A DNA stretch of 64,000 bases from contig CM060470.1 of assembly GCA_030544235.1 (NCBI GenBank), positions 24,172,098 to 24,236,097 of the forward strand. The letters are read 5' to 3'. Position numbers and translations under genes: made by a program. The stretch comes from Lepturacanthus savala. Its lineage: Eukaryota; Chordata; Actinopteri; Scombriformes; Trichiuridae. Positions 44,018 to 56,687 of this stretch are shown here, in pieces. The notes beneath the pieces were generated by a model that was not told the DNA's origin, did not search any database, and was given only the letters and a program-made list of their open reading frames with translations. Numbering within the stretch: the first letter of the stretch is position 1; the number at the start of each line of letters is the position of its first letter.

Positions 44018-46419
44018 ATTACCTCAGTCTCAAGGGTTAAGCAGTTTTACAATAACCTTTAAACTTGATATAATACCAGAGAAAACCTTTGCTTGCACTC
44101 TGGGGTGATTATGCTGAATTCCCACAATACAATTTGGATTATTAATGATAAACATGGCATGCTCCTGCTGGGTTCCTTGGCTGTTTCCTTCTCGCTAAGT
44201 ATTACAAAGCGGCTCTGGAGGTTCTCAGTTACAGCAGAGTGGTCATTGACACAGAGGTCCATGAACTGTTTCCTTGGTGTTAAATTGCAGTTATGAGATT
44301 CCTGCCTGTCACTCTCCACCTAAATGATCTTCCTGTTTTGAAGATACGACATCAGTCAAAATGTGTCCTTCCGGCTACCCCCCTCTGACTTTTTCTCTCT
44401 TCCTCTTTTTTTTTTGCTCTCTGCTTTTCAGGACTGCTTATCCCCTCCCTTCCCTATGCGGTCTCTCCGACCTCCCTGTGAACTTGTGCGGCTTTTCAGT
44501 GCTGTGCTTGTGTTATGGAAACACCCCACCAATAGTCCTATTAGCCACAATGTAAAGATGATAGGTTGTGTTTTATTTGGATATCCATTTCCAATCGCAG
44601 GTCATGATTGGCGCAAGCAGCCCGTGATGAAGGGTTTGCTGCATTATATTGCCAAAAAATGAAAAAAAAGAAGTAGGAGAGGGAGGGAATAGAAGAAGAG
44701 GGGGAAACAAGGAAAGACAGAAAGGAACACAGTGAGGAAAACCAGTGACAGTGGCTTATACAATATGTGAAAGCAACCAAAGGAGAAGTTTGATTGGGAA
44801 GAGGAAAGCTGAAGCTGAAGAAAATTAGGAGAGAAAAGTGGTAAATTTCAGGTGAAAATGCCAACAGGTATTTTGCATGTAAAAACACAGAGGAGCTGCC
44901 ACATACAAAGAGATAGAATGACTATCATTATACCATGGCTCTAGAGGTTTTTGAAAATGCTGGTAGTATACAGTCAACACATCTGAAATGTTTGTTCATC
45001 TCCTTGTGTAAAATCCAACAATTACATCATTTATAGTCATATAGAATTCCTATTTGTTATTATTTGTTAATATACAGAATTATTGAAGACACAAAAGGGA
45101 TGACAAATCTGATTTAAACACATTTAAACACATGCTCACACAATTATGTGAGCTGCACCACCAGGACACCCATGAGGAGGATAATCCAGTTTTGTGTCCA
45201 GACTCGACCTCTGTGTTGTTTTTAGGGTCAGTAAAGCAGCATGAGTGAGTTTGGCTGGACCTGATGGAAGGTTGGGATCAACAGACACAACAACACAGAC
45301 CTGTATCTGGCTCACGAAACTAAGGATTGGCATTCATGGTTTATAATTAGTTTTTGTTCTGTCTTTTGGTTTCAGAACAAAAATAAAACAATACAAAGGC
45401 CTCCTTTGACATTCGGCATATTCCTGACTCCATGGGGGTTTTCAGTTCTTGATGCTTTAACACACTTGTTGCTTATTTACAGTAACTGGAACAAAGCACC
45501 CTTTGGGTTCACACACACCTATTTATAGAAATGAAATACTCACACTGTAGAAAAACGGACATTATATTGTTAACGTTACATGGAAATTGTGCACAGTTAC
45601 TGTTCAGAATGCTTTGTTTGATGCAGAACAAAGTGTACTGTCGGTGACAAAATCATCATCTCCTCTTCTACAGAGGATTCATCCAAGTATAGGTGTCACA
45701 TGTCAATAAGAAAGAGAGAGAACAGGATGAAGCTAATGGAAAAGGATACATATACATTTTCCACTTTGGGTGGAAATATTTGTCCTCCATTGTGGCTGCA
45801 CTAGGGTTGCATATTTGAATTGTTTTTCTGACTGAGAGTTAGACAAGATAAATCAAGATAAATCGTATTATTTAGCGGGGCTATACGAGTGCTTTGAGGG
45901 GTGGGGAAGGAAAAGAGAGGGTAAGAAAAAAAGAGACAAAGTTTTTGTGAAGTGTTTGTGGTGCAGGTGTCGTCTCCTCCTTGTCTCTGTATGCAGTAGC
46001 TCTGCTGTCGCTGTTTCAGGGCTCCAGCAGTTTAATGACACTGGCTTAGCTGCACTGTGGCTAGTCCCCCCCCCAACCGGCCATCTCTGCCTCTCTCTCT
46101 TCACTCTCTTCAGCCCTCGCACCTATTGGACCACTGCCACCATCTCTTCGAGCTCCCTCCTCCCTTGAGTACTCAAAGTTTCAGATATTTTAACAAAGTG
46201 AGCAAACTAAAAAACAGAGTAAATCCGCCAGCACCAGAGAGTTGTAGCGAAACCTTCTCTGCCTCAGCTCTCGTCCAATTAATCATCAAAACAGCCAACA
46301 AAACCAAAACTTGTATTCAGATTTTTTGTTTAACTGATAGTATTTATTGATCAAATTCTTAATATCTGTTAATGGTTGAACAGGTAATCTTGGTTATGAA
46401 TACACTGGAAATATTAATC
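44018..46419. other. Unassigned DNA with an acceptor-like tract
   Basis: A long pyrimidine tract ending TGCTCTCTGCTTTTCAG lies at 44391-44431 and looks like a splice acceptor. The sequence after it is open on plus (44363-44662) but not recognised. A C run (CCCCCCCC) is at about 46065-46073. Minus frames at 44541-44888 and 45868-46122 match nothing. Confidence 0.35.
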
Positions 46420-46745
46420 AGGTCACAAGGTATTATTTTCGGTGCTGTTTGTCTATGAACACGATTATGGAAAAATGACTGTGTCGATTTATGTGAAAAT
46501 TAGTGGTATAGGCCAAGGCCAAACCCATAAAATTTGCACAATGATTGTTTTAGGGTTTTAACGGCTATTAGTGGCTACTGCTGCTCAATGGAATGATAAT
46601 AGTTGAATGAGCAGTTGACAGAATGCAGAATAACAAAAATACAATGGTTTAGTATTTGCCAATTGCAAGGGTGATTCAACTTGACATGATTCTCAAAGTT
46701 TTGGAAATAAAGCCACATAAAAATGTAAAATAGCAATGGAGTCGT
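46420..46745 (+). repeat. Medium repeat, copy B
   Basis: Collinear with copy A at 33355. Matching blocks include GTCTATGAACACGATTATGG, GGTATAGGCCAAGGCCAAAC, CGGCTATTAGTGGCTACTGC, TTGAATGAGCAGTTGACAGA and TTTGGAAATAAAGCCACATA. Substitutions and small indels are frequent, so the copies are old. Confidence 0.55.
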
Positions 46746-48798
46746 ACAGGGAAACGTTGATAGAGCATGATTCTGCAGATATGTTGAAGGGTAACATTTC
46801 ATATATATCATGGTTAAGGTGATTAGGTTTAGGTATAAAAAACAATTGGTTTTGTATTCAGAATAGATAATTATAATGAAGTAAAATGCCTAATGAGATG
46901 GTACAAAATGTCCTGTCAATGTCTTAACCCTTCACCGGTGGTGTTGGAGGGTTAGAGGGCTGCAACTTTTCCAACTCCAGTACATGAAACAAAGCATTAA
47001 GCTGCCCCAACCCTCCTCCCACGTTGTCTGAAACATTGGCAAGCAACATGGTTTACAAAAACGCAAATTGTCAACGTCTTTTTCCTTTGAGACTGGGCTG
47101 CAGATAGAAGAATGACCATTGGCCTTGGTGAAAGGATCTAACAGAGTGGCCATTTAGTTACGAACACATTTAGTTTTGAGTGTTTGAGTTGGATTGTTCC
47201 TTTAGCAGCTGGGTCTGAGCAGATGTTTTTGAGTCCTGGATTAGAAACATTTTGGAAAGGCAGAATGAAACAAATTTAGCATTGTTGGAGTTGAGTGTTT
47301 ACATGTGTGTAAGTACCTGACAGCTTGACACAAAGTAATTACATGTAGCTTGGAGAGCCACTGTGACAACTAAAGCTTTAGCACTGTCAGTTTTGCACTT
47401 ACCACTTGATTTATAGTGTAATGGAAGGTTGGAGGCAAGTTTAAAAGGAGGTAAAGATAGTTAAGGGCCAACACATGAGGCATCTCTCAATGAGTTCCAA
47501 ATTACAAAGGGTCTTGATCACGTATCAGTGAGATAAGGACCACCCACAGTATCAGATGTGGGATTAATACCTCATACCACCATGTGTGAGAGGCCGCCAG
47601 CCCATCACGCCCTGAAACATATGAGCTACGCTGTGATCAGGGGACCATAGCCAATCGAGATGAATGATGCAGAACTGGATGAAGAAATGAAGATGTACTG
47701 TACGTTCATCTTTGTCAGCAACAGTGCTGCCTTGTGTAAAGGAATTCTTATTCCTTTAAGGATTTACTAATGCCAATATATGTTTGTCAGATTACACATT
47801 AGACAATTTCCTTTCCAATTACCAAGTGAAGCAGAGCTGGTGAGTTCTGGAACAAAAGCAGAATTCTGTCACGGAATGTAAGCTTGATGAGCTGGAGGAA
47901 TGACGTGATGTTCCTTATCCACGGGTCATTTACTTTGATTCTCCCCTCACTCACCGAGTCCACAATATGAGTAAGCTCATTTTGGGGACCAGAGGGATAG
48001 ATCACAGTTCAAGCAGTGAGGTATTATGCATAATGCCTCATGTTGCAGGTCATTGAATTTCTTTGGGAAAAGCCTTGCCAGACACAAGATTTGTGTGTAG
48101 ACTGTCAAATTTCAAAGTATTTATTTCCTCTTCATCTGAAAAGCACTGTATATCATGTTCGTGTATCCTCAGGGAAATTTAATCTTCCCCTAAATATCAT
48201 TATGACTGGTTCCTTGTCTACCACTCGTTTCCTATTTGTTCTGCTCTGAATTGTTCAGTTTTAGTGAGGGTAATATTTGCATTAGTATTAACACGTTCAG
48301 CTCAAAAAACAAGAGGAAAACACAAGTGGAGGAAATGGAGATGCAGTGCTCTCTGAAAAAGAAAATACTGACTTTGTACAATAAGCAGTAGTAACAAAAA
48401 TATGGTTGGGTTACACCCTTATTTATTGTGTCTGCAGTAAAGGTCGATCAGCCACAAAGGTGAAAACGACCTGAAGCTGAAAGAATATGTGGTCCACATG
48501 AGGACTACACAAGCTAAAGCTGCATCTACTATTACCAAGTAGCAAATATAAAGTCACTGTGGCGTAACAATGGGCATCTGACATTTACTTTTTTGATAAA
48601 GTTCTATATGAAACAAAGTAAACATTTATAGTATAGTATTCATGGATACAGATATAGTTTTTGTGAGATTTCTGGTATAAACATAACCACAGAAGCTGTA
48701 TAAATAAAGGAGGAATAGTTATTGATGATTTATATTAAAATACACTCAATAAACAAGGTTTAGCTAAATAAAATTAGGACATTAGTAAGGACACAGAA
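46746..48798. other. Unassigned DNA
   Basis: About 2 kb with no recognised gene, repeat or RNA. The minus frames at 46932-47153 and 47799-48005 are not recognised. Confidence 0.45.
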
Positions 48799-48862
48799 AA
48801 ATGTGAAGGCATTAAATGTGAAGGCATTAAATGTGAAGGCATTAGAAAAATGTGAAGGCATT
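48799..48862. repeat. 15-base minisatellite, four units
   Basis: AAATGTGAAGGCATT occurs perfectly at 48799-48813, 48814-48828 and 48829-48843. After AGAA it occurs again at 48848-48862. The AGAA before the last unit repeats the sequence before the first, suggesting slippage or a local duplication. Confidence 0.95.
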
Positions 48863-49669
48863 AAATTTCACAGCTAAATGATTGAAACAAAAAGTAGAAT
48901 ATTTGTTTTTTTAGTTTTTCAGGATTTGTTAGATGCAGTCATTTTTAATGAGAGAAACCTGTACAGGGAAAGCGAATTACCATAAAGTGCCTGTGAGGAA
49001 GGCTCTTAAACTGTGGCTGCTCCAGGACAGCGTTTTTATTCAGATGGTATCATAGACACCTAGTTGACAACAAAACTCACTGGCCTGCAGCCACTGAATA
49101 ATACATTTTTGTACAATAAAAAAAAACAAAACAAAACACATTAAATAAACCCATGGGCAACAGGGGAGTTTTTTCCAGTATCACATAAATCAGGGTAAAA
49201 CAACTTTCCAGCATATTTCACATAGCTTCACATGGTTTACTGTTTTATAAGAATAATAAAATATCATGAGCTATTTCTGTACTTGTTTAAAGACCTCAAC
49301 AAACAAAGGATACACAAACAATAATGAATAACTGTGTAAGAGTCAAGTCTGTCAGTGACTGTCAGAGATAAATGGAGGCGATCCAACGTTCTAGATTCAT
49401 GTACAAAGCTCTTGTTGCATGTCATTGAGCAAGGATTAGGATAAGTGTAGAGTATAATAATGTCAACCTGAAAATTAGTAGAGGCCTATATCCCAATAAT
49501 TTGTGAGGTATTTTTCATATTTCCACTTCATCAGAGTGGTGGAACATCACCCAGTAAACAGCGCTGCAGTGCACACACCATGAACTGATTACTCAGAATT
49601 CACCTGTTGCTAGTTAAACAGAAAACGCAACCAAGACCAGAATTCTTTTCAAAGTGTCTCACTCTGTTT
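48863..49669. other. Unassigned AT-rich DNA
   Basis: No gene recognised. It contains an A-rich (AAAAC)n run at about 49122-49138. Confidence 0.5.
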
Positions 49670-50600
49670 TGACTCCTAGTTGCCAGGGTGGGGCTCAATC
49701 TTATCATTAGAGATTCTTGCAACGACCTTCTCAGCTTCAGGGAATCGGCTTTGAATATTCTCAATGAAAACATGTCGCCAGGCTAATCAGGTGACTTAGG
49801 AAGTGTTTGATAGGATTTCTCTCTGGATGAGATAAGGGCGAAGACTAAATTATGGCACAAAATCTCCCAAGTGCAAGTCCCCGCAGAGAGCCTGGCGGTA
49901 AGACTGGGGGAGCATTTTCGGAGCCTCTCCAGGAAATTCCGCATGCACAATTTGTCTTTGTAACAGGAGAGCTGGCACGGCCCTCGGCTTAAGGATGTCA
50001 TGACCGGACCAACTTAGCACGCAGCAGAAGTGCTTATTACGCATTGTATACTCATTCCTGACACAGGGGAGCCTGGCGTGGCTCACATCCCGGTGATCAG
50101 ACTCAAGCTTTTTCTCACCACAACAGTTTGTAAAAGACCTGGTGAATTTCCACGAACCTCGGCATGAACTCTACCACTTAACCATGAGAGACTCCTCATT
50201 TTGGGAGAGGCCAGAGTCTGATAAACACTGGGGAAGAAAGAAAGAGGGGAAAAAAAGAAAGACAGGAAAATGGAAAACAGGGCTGGCACTTCCAGCAGGT
50301 TTATTTGAGGCCGTGACAGTGAGCCCTTGGAAAAGGGATGGCGTCTTAAGCCGAGTCCACAGATGGGCGGAGGGTACACAAAAGGGGTCGTGACAAGTAG
50401 ACATGGCATTTCAAAGCCCCCTCGCTTCTTCTCTGGAGTCTGGGAGATAAAGGAAGGAAAAATCGGATTATTTTACTCCCCGGTTCCCTGAACTCAGTGG
50501 GGCAGAGTGAAGACAGTGCCTGGGAACAATTTGTCCAGCCATTATCTCAATCCATTAAGGATGAGAACTCCAGGCCATGCTCCGGGTCCGATGTTCCATC
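49670..50600. promoter_or_regulatory. Candidate long conserved non-coding block
   Basis: About 930 bases of repeat-free, higher-complexity, GC-richer sequence that contrasts with the AT-rich surroundings. Examples are GGCGAAGACTAAATTATGGC, GAGAGCTGGCACGGCCCTCG and TTAGCACGCAGCAGAAGTGC. Both strands have overlapping short frames without recognised protein similarity or codon bias. The texture is like vertebrate conserved non-coding elements. No transcription-factor site or conservation can be demonstrated from one sequence, so this is a hypothesis. Confidence 0.25.
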
Positions 50601-51509
50601 GTGAAGATAAAAAGGGGATTTCTGAAGTGCTTTATTTTTAGATTAGCATCTCCTTTTTTTCTCTTTCTGTGTTTTACTTGCTGATAGAACTTTACAACTT
50701 CACAAAAACATGCATTATTTACTTTAGGACATAATCCAGGTTCCACCTGCTTCCACCTTTGCACGGCAGTGTATTGTTTGTGCACATACATGCACACATT
50801 CAGTACTTAGGCAGTATCAGCTGCACAAAAGAAAAGGCATCAATCCACAAAAGGTCCTGGTCTTTAACTATTGTTTTAGTGATTTAGAACATGTTGTTTT
50901 AGATATCAGTAAATCTATCTACCAGACAGTAAAGACAGGATTCTTTTCCAGATGGCACACAGTAAGGTGAATCTTGAGATATGAAAGGTTTTAATTATAT
51001 GAAGATATCATGATCAAAGAAGGCAAAAATGCAAAAGAAACCACATTATGTTCTTCAGCTTTAATGAAAGGATTTATGTTTCAAACATATACAGTACTTG
51101 AACTGATCATTCCATGTCTTTTCATTTAAAATCATTTTCCTCCTTTGTTTCATTTGCTAGATCTCAGTTCACAGAGACATGCTTTAAGGCCACAGAAAAG
51201 CCACAGAGACGTAGCTGTGAAGGCCATGCAGAGTAGTTGTTTAACTGGGGTTTGGTGATCCACCAAGTGATGGTGAAACATGGTGGAAACACAAAAAAGC
51301 CAGAGTGTGGTTCTTTGGTTCATTGTTTGACACTTTCTGACTTGGCTCTTGCTGGAAATCAAGCTGAGCTGTGCCTTCATGACTTTGTGTGCATGGCTTT
51401 GTAGCATCACAATCTACTGGTCAATATGGCAATGACTGAGGAGGAAACTCATGTGCAACAGTGTCGGTTTTCATCAAAGGGGCAAATCCAGAACATGAAA
51501 GCAGACTCT
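50601..51509. other. Unassigned DNA
   Basis: No recognised gene, repeat or RNA. Confidence 0.5.
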
Positions 51510-51780
51510 GTATTGTTAGCTCTTCCAAGAGGGTTGTATTTTTGGCTCCGTTTGTCTGTGTGTTTGTCTATTAACCAGCAGGATGTCTCAGCGTATGCAG
51601 CTAGCTGCTCTGTGGGGAAGCATTTAGGCACAGTGCTTTGACGTCAGCATGCTCAAAATGATAATGCTGACATGCTGATGGTGAGAAGGTAAAATATTAG
51701 TTTAGTGTGTCACTGTGCTAACATTTTCTAACTTGTATAAACTGTATAAAATACACCTGATGCTTAGTTTTACGGTTGCC
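51510..51780 (+). repeat. Dispersed teleost repeat fragment (GCTAACATGCTGATG type)
   Basis: TTTGTCTGTGTGTTTGTCTA, GTCAGCATGCTCAAAATG, AATGCTGACATGCTGATGG, TAGTTTAGTGTGTCACTGTG and CTAACATTTTCTAAC follow the order of a common fish repeat. That repeat is rich in GCTAACATGCTNA motifs. It is degenerate and non-coding; the class is unknown. Confidence 0.4.
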
Positions 51781-52847
51781 ATATTTTTAGATACATAAAT
51801 CCCAGCCAACACATAACATTCCCATAACATTCCTGGAAGATTCATTCCATGATTCTATATATTAACTATCCCATGCCTGTTTAACATAACGTTCCCAAGA
51901 CATTCTCATAGGCACATTTTTGTCCCTGAAGTTCCTTTTAGCCTTTTAAGTAACCCTCTCACAATGTTCTAAGTTGTTTAAATGTTTTTTTAAACATGAC
52001 CTTAACAATAATAATAATAATCTTAACATCTAGTGAACATTAAGGGTACATTCCAATAATGTCCCTAGAATGGTCAACTAGCCATAAATGAATGTCATGA
52101 AATTTGATCTTCATTTTTTAGTAGTGCTTATTTTATTTATCCATATGAAAAGTTAGGCCAAATCGCCCCATATTTGTTATGACATTATGATTGTAGGTGG
52201 ATCCAAATGCAGAGATATTTATTTTCAAATGTACAAACCATGACACAGGAATGGCAGGCAAACACTGAATTACGAACTGAAAATTAATACAAACTGAATC
52301 AATCATTGGATGGAGAAACCCAGGGAGCAGTCATAGCTAACAAGATAACTCAGGGCAGGTGTGGAGGAAAACCATAGAGAGAAAGCACGACACAGGAGGA
52401 AAAACACTGAGCAAAACAACCACAACCTCACAAACACAAGGAAAGCAGACAGGATAGTGACAGACCATGACAAGTTTGGTCTGAAACCCAGTCCTTAAAC
52501 CAACGACCAACCAACAGACCAACAACCAACAAAAACCATCTGATAGTTTTATGCCAAGGGAAAATTTAGTAGCGTTCGATGCAGCTGGCCGATCCATGTG
52601 GCTATTTAAGAAGCATTGTTTTTTTATTATTATTATTTTTATTTTTTATATCTTTACTGACCATTTCTACCTGTTTGGCAACATCTCATGTTTTACACTT
52701 CCCCCTTAAATTTTGCAGAATCTTCACCAAAGCTGATACCTTTGGATGACCCCAAAACATTTTAATTGTTGGTTTCCTCAGTTGTTGTTTATTGTAAGCA
52801 GTGGGTATTTAAAATACTTATATATGTACAAAATGCAAACAGGAACT
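51781..52847. other. Unassigned DNA
   Basis: No gene recognised. Small simple runs: (AAT)n near 52007-52020 and a (TTA)n/T-rich run near 52619-52645. Confidence 0.5.
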
Positions 52848-53101
52848 AGAAGGGCACTTGGACAGTGCAAACCTTCACCAAGACCTGTTCAACTATCAAC
52901 ATTCCAATGACCAGCAAGCCATTAAAACACTAAAACAATCATGTAAATTTTGTTAATGGGATCTGCCCAAAATTGAATGGTCTTTGGCAAATTCCCTACC
53001 ACAAAGTTTCACGAAAATGTAGTCCTGTTCTTTCAATAATCATGCTCACAGATAAGCAGACAGACAAACAACACAAAACCAATATCTGCTTGTGAAGGTA
53101 A
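52848..53101 (-). repeat. Medium repeat, copy D, reverse orientation
   Basis: Its reverse complement begins TTACCTTCACAAGCAGATAT and continues GTTTGTCTGTCTGC, TTATCTGTGAGCATGATTAT, GAAACTTTGTGGTAGGG, TTGCCAAAGACC, TGATTGTTTTAGTG and GCTGGTCATTGGAATGTTG. It ends GGTGAAGGTTTGCACTGTCC then AAGTGCCCTT. Copy C at 56688 has both the same start (TTACCTTCATGAGGAGGC) and the same end (GAAGGTTTGTGCTCTCCAAG), so these are probably the true element boundaries. Confidence 0.6.
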
Positions 53102-54619
53102 GTATAACAAACACATTTATATCATGCATATATTACCTAGTAATGTTATCATGTATAAGTAGTTCCACAAATACAAATTAATATGAATATGATTTAAAAT
53201 TTAGGAAAGCCATTACCTATATGTGTGATTGGGTGTGTTATTTTAGGATTGATTAAACACAATAGGTGGAGTATATTCAAGAGTGTTTTGCCCAGGAAAA
53301 GGATGGCGTACATGTAACAGGCCTCTCCAGGAGAACAGAATGAACACACAGAGGTTTTGAACCTCATTCTACCAAATGCACTCTTGAATGAGGGCTCTGG
53401 AAGGTCCCATAAGAACTGTTCTGGTGAAATTGACGAATGGAAATCTCATCCCACAGCAACACAATCCACCTGCAATGCCAAACTATCCCATAGCGAGAGC
53501 CAATGGACATGATTACATTTATAGAGTCAAATTCAGCTTCACTTCCTCTCTCAGGATAGAAGTCATTGCCTTTGTAACCTTGGAGGACACGTCTCAATCC
53601 AACTTGGCAACAGAAGGTCAAGACTTTGATGTGCTGAAAGCCGACTTGACCTGTGTTTACAGCTTAATAAATCTAGGATGGAAAGCTGTGCAAACGACAG
53701 ACTGACGCAGGCCGGGAATGGATAGACATCTTCCCCCTAGCCTTGGGCCACAGCAGAGCATGTGCTTTATATTAGATGAATGCAGTGAGAATAAAATGTA
53801 CTTCAGCATCAACACGAATTAGTGGTGACTTGTAGCTCAAGAGAAGCAGACTGATAACTGGCTCAGTGTTTGTGGGCATATGGTATATCTTAAATTAGGG
53901 ATAAGGACACACTTATATGTGTGTCCAGAACATGCAGAAGACCACTAGTTGGTAACATTGTTTAGGTTTGACAGACTCAAAGCATGGAGCTCAAAAATAC
54001 ACCAGAATAAGCTCTTTGAAATTCACAGAACAATATGGCATTTAGTGTTTGAAGTACGTTAAATATCTGGCCCATGATGTCATTGCCGCTGGTGTGCGCC
54101 TAAGGGTTAAAGCCACCTTAGATCAGTAATTTACGTGCCTAGTACAATCAGTCTTACGATACAGGGAAGGAAAACATCTCATAAATTTTTGTAGTCAGTG
54201 TGGGTAAAACAGATTTAAGGCATGTGAAATGGAGTCTTCTATGACTGGTCATTTCTACATCAGACAACATTATGAGTCATTTCTGCTCTAGGGGAAACCT
54301 TCTGTGTTCAATCATCAATGCTGTCAGTAATGCCTCTACTTCGCTTTACTCAAAAAAAAACACTTGTTTTCAATAATCTGGACCAATTTCTTCACATTGC
54401 ATGCTAAAAATTGATGAACAAACTAAAAATAATTTTTGGTACAACTTTTTGTACCGGTTTTAAATTGAAACCTTATGCAAGTGAGCTTAGCTTCACTCTG
54501 TGCTACTGGGTGGGGCTAAGTACCAATAATGTACATAAATAAAACACTTCCTAAAATGAGAAAGACTTGACAAAGATCTGTTGTTGAGTGAATCCATTGT
54601 CTTAAAATAAACTACAAAA
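53102..54619. other. Unique-looking DNA with a 105-codon frame
   Basis: The stretch 53360-53760 is higher-complexity. It has a plus frame at 53388-53705 whose 105-residue translation is not recognised, with no convincing splice borders. Elsewhere the sequence is AT-rich and unassigned. Confidence 0.35.
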
Positions 54620-54815
54620 GTGCTCTGAAAGTGCAGACCTCTGCTAAGCATACAGCCAAGCTTTGCAGGTGCCAGATATCACCAAACGGTGGCTCCAAAC
54701 AATGGCACCTGTTTGAACGTACATTTACATTTAGAAATTGTGATTTCTTCCAGATCATAACCAACATTTAGTCATCTATTTATTGTATCATTCCCAACAT
54801 TCACTAAAAGTTTAG
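54620..54815 (+). repeat. Dispersed repeat fragment (ATCATTCCCAACATTC family), copy 1
   Basis: GTGCTCTGAAAGTGCAGACC then TCTGCTAAGC is the head typical of a common teleost repeat. TCATCTATTTATTGTATCAT and TCCCAACATTC form its later block, shared with the copy at 55206-55395. Similarity is patchy and no ends are defined. Confidence 0.45.
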
Positions 54816-55050
54816 CACCACTGCAAGACAACTCTCCTCTTGACTGCAAGGCCACAGCAGATAAAATATATTAAAAAAATATATCTAATTTTTTACCCAA
54901 AATTGACATTTAAATGCAATCCTGGAATTTAAAAGGTTTAAATTTATATGCATTTTTTCCACGCTTGAGTGGAAGTGTAACAGGTTTGGACATTCCTGTG
55001 CATTCAATATATAATCCATATATATCCATCGATATATAATCCATAATATT

Positions 55051-55069
55051 ATAATAATAATAATAATAA
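55051..55069. repeat. (TAA)n run flanking a SINE fragment
   Basis: AATAATAATAATAA occurs here and again immediately after the V-SINE fragment (55202-55215). This is either a simple run or the target duplication of that insertion. Confidence 0.8.
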
Positions 55070-55200
55070 CCCACAATAGACTGGCGACCGTCTGGGGTCT
55101 ATCCTTGCCTCTCACCTGTAATGCCCTGGGATTGGCTGCAGCAGACTCCCTGACCCAAATGAGGAATAAGTGGGTATAGAAAATCACTTAATGACTGACT
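55070..55200 (+). repeat. V-SINE 3' fragment, copy d
   Basis: 5'-truncated plus-strand copy: CCCACAATAGACTGGCGACC, CTGCAGCAGACTCCCTGACC, CAAATGAGGAATAAGTGGGT, then ATAGAAAATCACTTAATGAC and a short GACT tail. It matches the tails of the three longer copies. The tRNA-like head and central domain are absent, as expected from incomplete reverse transcription. It is flanked by AATAATAATAATAA on both sides. Confidence 0.8.
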
Positions 55201-55205
55201 AAATA

Positions 55206-55395
55206 ATAATAATAAACTTTCAAATGTATTTGACAACAGAAAATTCGAAGCAATCCAGAAATCAAGATTTCAATCATCTGTTCATGGTACCATTCCCAAC
55301 ATTCCTGAATGTTTGTAGAAAATCCGGGCCAGACTTTTTGAGTTATCTTGCTAACAGACAAACAAATTCTGGCGTTCACATTACCTGGAGGCAAA
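55206..55395 (+). repeat. Dispersed repeat fragment (ATCATTCCCAACATTC family), copy 2
   Basis: ATCATCTGTTCATGGTACCA, TTCCCAACATTCCTGAATG, AAAATCCGGGCCAGAC, TTTTTGAGTTATCTTGCTAA and CAGACAAACAAATTC are collinear blocks of a common teleost repeat. The copy at 54620 shares the TCCCAACATTC block. It has no coding content. Confidence 0.55.
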
Positions 55396-56687
55396 AAAAT
55401 GTTTGGGAGTATTAAGAAATAGTTTCTTACCCGTTTTTTTTTATTATTTTGAATTTACAGTTTTTCTCTGCACCAAAGATGCATGAAATCTCACTGGAAA
55501 TCCAATTCCTAAACCACAACTAATTAATCATGTTGAAGACTTATCTGAATCAAATGTAAGTCAACAGTAATAACACAATAAAAGTAAATTCCAACATCAA
55601 TATACTTAAACTCAAATATTATAATATACTCTAAATTTAAACATTTTTCATCCTAGTTCAGTTGATATCAAGTTAGAAAAAACACCTCAAGGCTCGGTCA
55701 TCTACCAATATATGTTATTGTTTCTGATTGTTGAATTCATCCACCTGTGCTCTAAAAAGTCTTTCATGGCAGCTTTCACCATTTCTTCACTAAATACCTT
55801 CCACAAATGTCTGCTCTCCCTTTTCTTCATCCACTCTCCACTCCCTGCTCGCACACTATGCCACCTTCTGTTCTGGAGTTGTACATGTGATTTTACCTAA
55901 AAAGCATTAGGTTCTGTCAGTATGACTAAATTTAGGAAATGTTAAGTTATTGCATATCATGATAAATTAGCATAATGTAATGATGTTCAACCAAAAAAAC
56001 ATGACTATATATGATCGAAGCTACATGTTACATTTTGATCAATTTAGCAGACAATCTGGCTTTTTGAGTGTATGTAAAAGAACCCTGAAAAGGAATGCGA
56101 GTATCACATGTTTTCTTTAAAAGTCCTTGATATACAAATACAATACCCCTTATTCTAGCGCTGTGTTTGCCAGATAGCCACAAACCATGATCATGCAAAG
56201 TCAAAAGATTACATTAGCTGTTGGCTTAAGGAAACCCATGAAAACATATACACACACACAAAACCTTCAGATCCAATGAGTCACTTTACTGTATCCAAGT
56301 AAAACTGACTTTCTAAATATGTGGTGCTCTATGAAAGCTAACCCTGTATTTACTGTAGTTGCCCGTAACGATATCTGAAATAATGTTTTGAACTTCACAA
56401 ACAACCAAGAAATTTCAAAAAGCCTCAACTAGTGTAATCTGTACTAGAAATTTTAATTTTCTGTTTTCCTCTGTGTACTGTATATACTGTAATCACGTTC
56501 CCAGATGTGCGGTGCCACTTTGGGGAGCCTGCTTTGGATGGATGGCCTGAATTCAAGATAAAAGCAACCCAAAGAAACAGTTATGTAGTTTGGACTGCTT
56601 CTTGGGTATTTCCAATTTTTCAAGTTTTTTTGTGCTTCTTTGCCACAGCATGTCTATAAATGAAGCCTTCCTGTTATAATCTCAGTT
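55396..56687. other. Unassigned AT-rich DNA
   Basis: No gene or repeat recognised in about 1.3 kb. Confidence 0.5.

Noticed and set aside
48799..48862. CRISPR-like repeat array
   Set aside because: The units are contiguous 15-mers without spacers, in eukaryotic DNA; this is a minisatellite.
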